Shown here: piece by piece, positions 57,601 to 64,000 of the stretch | How the letters are laid out: each line of letters starts with the position of its first letter | Position numbering within the stretch: position 1 is the first letter of the stretch | From: Toxoplasma gondii ME49 | Lineage: Eukaryota > Apicomplexa > Conoidasida > Eucoccidiorida > Sarcocystidae | Assembly (NCBI RefSeq): GCF_000006565.2 | Contig: NC_031478.1 | Coordinates: forward strand, 7,346,343 to 7,410,342 | DNA: 64,000 nt | Direction of reading: 5' to 3' | The notes under the pieces: model-generated | Told to the model about the DNA's origin: nothing | What the model saw: only the letters and a program-made list of their open reading frames with translations | Database searches by the model: none | Made by a program: the position numbers and the translations under genes

Positions 57601-60600
57601 GTGGACAACACCAGGGAGGAGACGAAAGAACAAAGGGAGGAGAAGGAGATGGGTCCGACGCGACGGCGTCTGGCGAGGGCGGGGGAGACGAATGGAGGGA
57701 AGAAGGCGGAAATTTCGTTTCGAGTTCCGGGGAGAAAAATGCAAGAGCGGCAGAGGCTGCCGGCAAGGCGCGAGGAGAGAACCAAGCACGACGCAACGAG
57801 ACTGGAACTGGTCGTGGGGCGGACGAGGCGCACGAAGAGAAAGCGACGGAGGAAGCGCATCTTCCAGAGAGGAGCCACGGGGACCAAGAGAGAGGGGATG
57901 AAAGAACTCGAGAGGACGAAGAGGAAAGAAAAACAAGACGTGGAGAAGAGAAAACGAACTCCGACGACCCAAACAAGGAACGCTCTGCGGCGTTCAACGG
58001 ACGGGGTCGAGGTGGCGTTCCTACGTCGCCTCATAGGCAAACAGGGACAGACGAAGAAGACGAAGTTGAAGAGGAGAAAACTGCCCGAGACTGGAGAGAG
58101 CAAGTCTCCCGGGAGAGGGCGAACGACGCGAGCGTCTCTCCCGACCTCGCTGACTCCGCAGAGATCCTCCCGTCTTCTTCGACTTGCCCGATTGCTGCGG
58201 TCCCTTCAACTGAAGAAAAAGGAGAAACGCTTGCAGCGGAAAAGACGACAGAGGCGTACGTTTGTGGAGGCGTGCACGCAGGAGCATACTTGTGTGATCA
58301 GGGCGAAAGGAAGAGCGGAGAGAAGGAACCCAGTCGACTTCGATCTCCAGAGGACGTTGAAGGAGAAGTCACCAGAGTCACCGAACAGCGGCGCAGCGAA
58401 GAAAAAGGCAAGAGTTGGACAGCGTCGCCTTCTCGAGGAGAGGCGAGAGGTATGACGCCTGAACACAAGCGCGAGGACGACAGGGATCCACGAGAGAGGA
58501 GAGACAAAAGCGAAGGGAATGGAAACTCGAATCAGGAAGAAGACGAGAACATAGAGAGGAAGCGTCCCCCCTCTGCGGGTCTCGCATCCGCCGAAGAAGA
58601 GGAACGCGTCTCTCCAGGAGCTTTCAGAGCGAGCACGAAGTCGCCTTCCTCGCCTTCGTCTTCTTCAGCGCCTGACTCTCCTGCAGGGGTGGGCGGCGCG
58701 CAGCAAGAAGAGAGGAGAGACCAGGCGACACCGTTAGATTCGGTGCACGCGGGCAGAGATGAGAAAAAGGGAGACGGAAGGCGACAGGAGACAGACGCAG
58801 CAGGCCGTTCCGGTGGTGACGCCCACTGGGGTGCGGAGAGCCACAGGGTGCGTACGGCTGCAGAAGAGGAGGCCTTGGAAGAGCGAACGACAGTGGAGAA
58901 GAGGAGACACGGAGAAAAGCAGGTCGAGCGACGGGGAAGCGAGACAAGGGAGGAATGCGTTTCTTCGGAACAAGTTCAGTCAGAAGGAGGGGGGTTGAAC
59001 GACGCAGTGAAAACAAAGCAAGATCTCGTCTCCTGCTTCTCGAACTGTGAAGAAGATAGGGACTCGCGACCGCGAGCAAAGCGCACTCCCGAGGGCGGAG
59101 CGGAAGGACCATATGTCAAGTCGGAGAGTCAGCGAGGCGACGAAGGGGGTCCGTCTTCGCGGAAGAAACCGCGTTCAGCTTCTTTGTTCCCTGAGAAGGT
59201 GCCCCGAGAAGGAGACGCGGAAGAGACCGAGCGAGAACAGGGACTGCTTCGGCAGCTGCACCAATGGCGCGGACTCGCGCGACTTCCCCTTTTGTTCTCT
59301 CCGCCTCATGGTTTCCCTCTGGGCGGAGCGACGGCAGGTGACCCGGCAGGCGGCGCTTCCCTGCTCCGGAGTGTCATCAACTTCCTCTTCCCTTCCTGGG
59401 ATCCCGACGCAGGTTCTCGGTCCCCGTCGGTCGTCTTCGAGCCGTTGACGGTGTCTCCTTCCTTCTCCGTTTTCGCCCCGTCCTTCTCGCGGCTGTCTCC
59501 GCTCAAGCGGTCAGAGGCGAGACCGGACGAGGAAGACGGGATAAGGCGCAGCGGCCAGGGCGGTTTTGAGGGCGGGGACAACAGAGGAGAAAACGAGACA
59601 CAACGAATCTCTCCGGAGGTTCCCGGTGCGGCTAGCCGGCAGTCTCCAGGCCGGCTCCCTGCCAAAGCACCCACCGAGGGGGAGAGCGAGGAAGAACTAA
59701 GTGAAGGGGCTTCTCCGTCGCCCAACGGGAGAATCGAAGCGGCGGCGAAGGCTGCCAGAGAAGCCGAAGACGAGGGTGTGAAACCTTGTGGAGAAAACGA
59801 GGGTGTGAAACTTTGTGAAGACGGCGAGAAAGGCGAGAAACCTGCACGCGGCGGGAGTTCGCCTTCTCCTCAGACGACTCGCGTTGCCCCGCCGCGAGCC
59901 TCCAGCGTCTCCTCTGATTCGCAGGACCCTCGGTTAAGGCTCGCTGGGCCGTTTCCGGGAGTCGCGCGTCTGTTCTCTCGGCGTCGCTGGACTCCTTCTT
60001 CTCCACCGGGTGGACGCCTGCCTCGTGCTCTCTCGCCTCTACGCACCTCCCAAGAGAGGCAATCCACAGTGAGGCCTCACGCGGCCTCAGCCTCTCCGTC
60101 CTACTCCTCAGCGCCACCCACCTTCCCCGCCGCGTTCCCCTTTCCGGCTCTTCTTCCGCAGAACACGATTCTGGAAGATCTGCTCGCTTGGGCAGAGCGA
60201 GGTGGGCAGAGTCTCTCGGTTGCGGGGCGAGAAAACGCAGTGGCGGAGGCGGGAGGCGGCGAAACCGTGGAAGGGAGCGCCTCGTTTCTCGCGGCTTCTT
60301 CCCTGTCTCCGATCCTCCCGCTTCTCGCCCAGAGACGCAAGGGCGAGGGTCCTGCGGGCAAGGAAGGTGCCAAGGCCCTCGCTCCCGTCGTCGCCGCCAC
60401 CTTCCCGTCAGGGCGAAACGCTGGCGCGAAGCTCCCCAGCGAGACGGACGGAGACAGGCTGGCTACGCGGGGCAATGCCTTGAGTCAAATGCAGCAGCAG
60501 GACCTTCTTCACCTTCTTCTTCAAAACCTCCCCGCGGCAGCTGCCACCGCCAGTGCAAGTAGGTGGAGTCGCGAAACACACGTTGTCTGGTAGATGGACT

Positions 60601-63600
60601 ACGTTTGTGTCTTTTTTTCTCTTTCCTCCTGTCCGTCGCTTCTTCGTCTTGCCTCGCTTTTCTTCCCGCCGTTCGTTTTCTGCTTCCTCGTCTTTCTTCT
60701 CTGTGTCTCGATTTCGTTTCGGTTTTGTTTCAGTGTTGGGAAAGGACATAGGGACCGCGCATGAAGTTGCCTTCTGCTCCCCTTGATACGAATCGTCATT
60801 TAAGGTTCGGTGTTTGAAACTCGAATCTCAGTATCCAATCTCCTTTTGCATCTCCCCAGAGGTAGATGACGTTCCCTGCAGCTGTCGGTAACACATAGGT
60901 TTCTGGGGGAATGTGTGGAGTTCCTGCGTATCTCCTGATTTTTCGTTGTGCATCTCTTGGTTTTGCGGCCTTCGACTTGGATTTCTGGTGTCATTTGTCA
61001 GCAACTCAGGAGTCGAAATGTACTCGCAGTGCGTGGGGTGACTGTTTGAGTCTCTCAGTCGTAACTCCTCCAGTGCCTGTCGGGCAAGTCTGCATGCTGG
61101 CCTTCGTCTCGCGCTCCTCACGTTTGCTGCAGCTCATCTGTGGTCTAGATATTGGTCGGTGATGTGTGTGTCTCCCGACATTCTCTCGCTGCTTCTCGCA
61201 CCGCTCTTTGTCGACGCCTTCCACTTTACTTTGTTTCTTTTTGCGTCCCTTTCTTTCACTTGCAGGTCTCTTCCCCTCAGGCTTTCCTGCAGCGCAGGTC
61301 GTTGAGAATCTCGCGGGAGACCTGTCTGCCGTTCCGGCGGTCGCGTCTTCTGTCCAGAGCAGGCCGGCAGCCTCGGGCTCTGTCTCCAGTTCCTCGGCTG
61401 CTGGATCTGCTAAAGGTGGGGCAAAGGGCTCTGCTGCCTCCGCCTCGCAAACGGGAGACAGAACGAACTCAGCGGCGCCTCCTGCGTCTGCAAAAGAGAG
61501 CGCTGCTGCCTCCACCGTCTCTTCCAAGGGCAGCGGCCATGTGTTGCTGACTCTCGTCGACCGCATGAAAGCTGCAGAGAGCCAAGGGGCGCAACTCAGG
61601 GAGAAGCTGAGCGAAGTCGCTCTCTCGCTTCACTCAAATCAACAGCAGACCCTTCAGCAAGTTGTGCTCCTTCAGCTGTTGCTGGAACTCGTCTCCTTTC
61701 TGTACATGCGCTTGAGCAAGTTCGACGCGATTGTCCCTCGTCTGCCCTTCCTGCTCGACTTCGCCGACTCGGGCGCCGCCGCCGCGGCTTCCCTTGCGGC
61801 AAAAAGGACCGCGGCGCTGAAGAGGGTGTCCTCGGCTTCTGGCTCAGTCGTAGGCGATGGCGACACCCCCACGGGTCTTGCCGCCGACGCCGAGCGAAGC
61901 GGGTGCTCTGGAAGCGATTTGTCTCCACTGAGAAAGGCCCCTGGCCTCGACACAAATCTCTCTTTCAAGAGCGAAGGCGCGAGCGACGGCGGAGACTTCA
62001 TCACGTCGGTGGCCTCGTTCTTCGCCGGGGGCCGCGAGGAGACAGCTGCGGGCCTCGCGTCCTGCTGCCGTCGGAGACCACGAACTGGGACGCACGCGTT
62101 GAGCCCAAAGGAGTGCGACGGCCCGGCGAGGAAAGAGGGCGCCAGTTGTGGAGGAAGCGGCGAAGGCGGAGAAAGTGGAGCAGACAACTCGTGTGAAAGC
62201 TTGGACGCTCAGGCAGAGGTGAAGGACTGCAGCGGGTTCGGAGAGGCGGAAGGCGGGGGTACGTTTGAAGGCGAGAAAGAGTCTTTCTTGGCCACAGTCT
62301 TGCGCTTGATTACCCAACACCTAGTGACAGTGTTTTCCTCTGTGGCGTATCTAACTGAAGAGGCATGTTTCGTCATCGTCTCCCCCCTAGTCGACGGCTT
62401 GGCCGCCTCCGTGTCGACCCCGCAAACGACCTCGACCTCGAACTCTCAGGGCCGGCGGTTCTGTCTGCATGCGACGGAAACTGTCGCTGGTTTTTTCAGC
62501 GCCGCAGCGACACTCCAGCAGAGCGTCTTGTCGTCTCTCATCGAGTGTTGGAGAGAAGCTGTGAAGTGGAAACAGGCGGGGGGGGTGTCTCCAGGCGCCG
62601 CGCCCTCCGCCGAGAAGGGACCTAGCTGGCTCTCGGTCTTCCTTCTTCTGTTGTTGCTCCACATGGCCTATGGCGTCTTCATTTTGCGGTTTTTCTCGAG
62701 AAAAACCAGCGAAGCGGTGACCCGCGCCGAAGCGGCGGTCCGCGAATGTCGGGACTTGCGCCTGTCTCTCGAGTTTCTTCTTCGGGCTCCGACGGAGCGC
62801 GTGGGGTTTCTTGGACGCTGGCCTACTTTAGACGAGATCGAGATGGAGAGCAGTGCGAGAGCACTTTCGGCTGAAGACACCGCTCGCTTGGAGCCCAGTG
62901 AGGGGGCACCTGCTTCTTTCTCACGACAAGAGAACGGCGAGGCGGAGCCGACAGTCTTGTCCGGAGAACGCAGAGATGCAGAGGCGAAAACGGGAACGCT
63001 GGACGCGGGCGCTCGCAGCGAAGATCGAGCTCACGGAAAGAAAGACACACTTCCCTCGCTTGCATCGCCACACCAGCGACAGTACGATGGTCCCCATGTT
63101 TCTCGGAGTCAGCCCGTGACAGATCGCGAGGAGTACGTCGGTGGCTATGAGCGCTTCCGCTTAGCTTCCTTGGCACTCCAGAGGGACACGATGAAGTGGG
63201 GGAGACACCGCAACGACGGAACGGAGCAGGGACGGCGACAGTCCTTCGACCTCTCTTCTGACGCGAGGGATTCGACGCGTTCGTCGCGCCTCCATCCGTC
63301 GTGGCAGGAGAGGAGGAAACCTGTTTTCCCTAGTCTGAAGAGTATTTCTACTTCCCAATCTTTGGAGATGGAAAAAGATCCTTTTCAGCCGTGCGATCTG
63401 CGAACCTGCCGCGCGACCGCGAGGCCTCCTGAGCGAAGCCCCCATCTTGCAGGCGATGTCCCTTCAGAGCCCCTAGGAGACTTCAACCTCACGCCTAGGC
63501 CGTCTTCTGCTCCAAGCAATGGAGGCGTCTCGCCTTCCTCTGGCGTGTCTGGGGGGGGAGCTCCAGTGAAGGCCACCGACGACAGCGATTCGCGGGTCTC

Positions 63601-64000
63601 GAAAACTTTGCATGCGCGAATCGACGTCCCGTTTCCCGAGGAGACAAACGGAGAAAAGGAGTGGGGAGAGGACGGGACAGACGGCCAGTTGGTCATGCCG
63701 AGCGACGTGAAGAGCGACCACGGGGCTTCTTCCTCCCCCAAGGAAACCTTGACAGCGTTGGTCCACTCTTCTGTTAGCCTGTCGCCCTACTGCGGATTCG
63801 GCCGGCAAAGAACTTCGGACGGAGGCGGGAGCGCATCGGAAGCAACGGAATCGACGCCTGCACATGTTGCGTCACCAGTGCCTCCCTTTTTGAAGCACAA
63901 AAAACGCACCAGTACGTGTGGAAACCTCGACGGAAACCGCCACAGTGGAGGGGAATTGCAGCGTGGTTTGTCGTCTGCGGCAGGGAGCAGAAGGGGAGAC
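51621..64000 (+). CDS. giant SUN-domain protein (mid-SUN / SLP type), 3' end outside the window
   Basis: Exon 1 runs 51621-60558, then gtaggt; exon 2 starts at 61266 after ttgcag (phase 1) and is still open at 64000, giving about 3890 residues so far. ATG 51621 is the first after an in-frame stop; later starts such as 51822 are possible. A hydrophobic span ('LLSLLSLLCLFVFL', about 560-577) lies in a Ser-rich N-terminus. A long Glu/Arg/Ser low-complexity region follows. The SUN domain is at about 1776-1955: 'KFDFASVDAGARVVASS', 'EQVALASMEIYASAFRHIQL', 'YPTKQWRLLANLETT', 'YYYCSLTSFQVFGS'. More low complexity follows, then a predicted coiled coil ('LVDRMKAAESQGAQLREKL', about 3080) and a strong membrane span ('WLSVFLLLLLLHMAYGVFI', about 3432-3455). 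A central SUN with coiled coil and C-terminal span is the layout of mid-SUN proteins (yeast Slp1, mammalian SUCO) of the ER and nuclear envelope. Classical SUN proteins instead end in the SUN domain. Confidence 0.9.
51880..52005 (+). repeat. imperfect Ser/Pro-coding repeat (tctccttcctctt-type)
   Basis: Runs of tctccttcctctt and variants encode repeated Ser-Pro-Ser-Ser units near the SUN protein N-terminus. Confidence 0.75.
59772..59825 (+). repeat. 27-bp in-frame tandem duplication
   Basis: Two copies of a 27-bp unit starting gagggtgtgaaac encode 'EGVKPCGEN' and 'EGVKLCEDG' in the SUN protein. The length keeps the frame. Confidence 0.85.

Noticed and set aside
57535..58455. 306-codon plus-strand frame rich in Arg and Lys
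   Set aside because: It overlaps the SUN gene exon in another frame; the SUN frame is the one continuous with the conserved domain.

Overview
The window looks like nuclear DNA of a coccidian apicomplexan, most likely Toxoplasma gondii or a close sarcocystid relative (Hammondia, Neospora). The signs are moderate GC content, many GT-AG introns with C/T-rich 3' ends, very long Ser-rich and Glu/Arg-rich low-complexity insertions inside conserved proteins, (TA)n microsatellites in introns and intergenic DNA, and many TGCATGC words. Nothing points to a prokaryote: there are no operons, Shine-Dalgarno sites, insertion sequences or CRISPR arrays.

All gene models were built by eye. For each spliced gene I looked for conserved protein blocks, then for GT...AG junctions that keep the reading phase, and checked that the summed exon length is a multiple of three. 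Exon ends may be off by a base or so. Starts and untranslated regions are less certain than the coding cores. No alignment or transcript evidence was available.

Layout, left to right. 1-2.5 kb: a low-complexity open stretch of unclear status. 2.5-9.8 kb (+): an 11-exon gene for an unrecognised, strongly helical protein with a low-complexity tail. 12.4-13.7 kb (-): an intronless gene for a secreted-type protein with a signal peptide and one further membrane span. 16.8-20.1 kb (-): ribonucleotide reductase small subunit R2, six exons, all catalytic residues present. 23.2-26.4 kb (-): ALG14, the membrane subunit of the UDP-GlcNAc transferase of N-glycan assembly, five exons. 29.1-36.4 kb (+): a MYST-family histone acetyltransferase with a zinc ribbon and a chromo-type domain, nine exons; one intron holds a 31-bp minisatellite of about 24.6 copies. 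40.2-48.8 kb (-): a protein arginine methyltransferase of unusual build, nine exons, its catalytic core split by very large low-complexity insertions. 49.2-50.4 kb (+): two weak candidate exons. 51.6 kb to the right edge (+): a giant protein with a central SUN domain, a coiled coil and a C-terminal membrane span, running off the window.

The genes do not form one pathway. They cover dNTP supply (R2), ER glycosylation (ALG14), chromatin and arginine methylation (MYST, PRMT) and the ER or nuclear envelope (SUN protein). Two gene pairs are divergent and share upstream DNA (ALG14/MYST; PRMT/SUN). Two pairs are convergent (helical protein/secreted protein; MYST/PRMT). The least conventional items are the PRMT insertion architecture, the giant SUN protein, the minisatellite intron, and the two proteins I could not assign.
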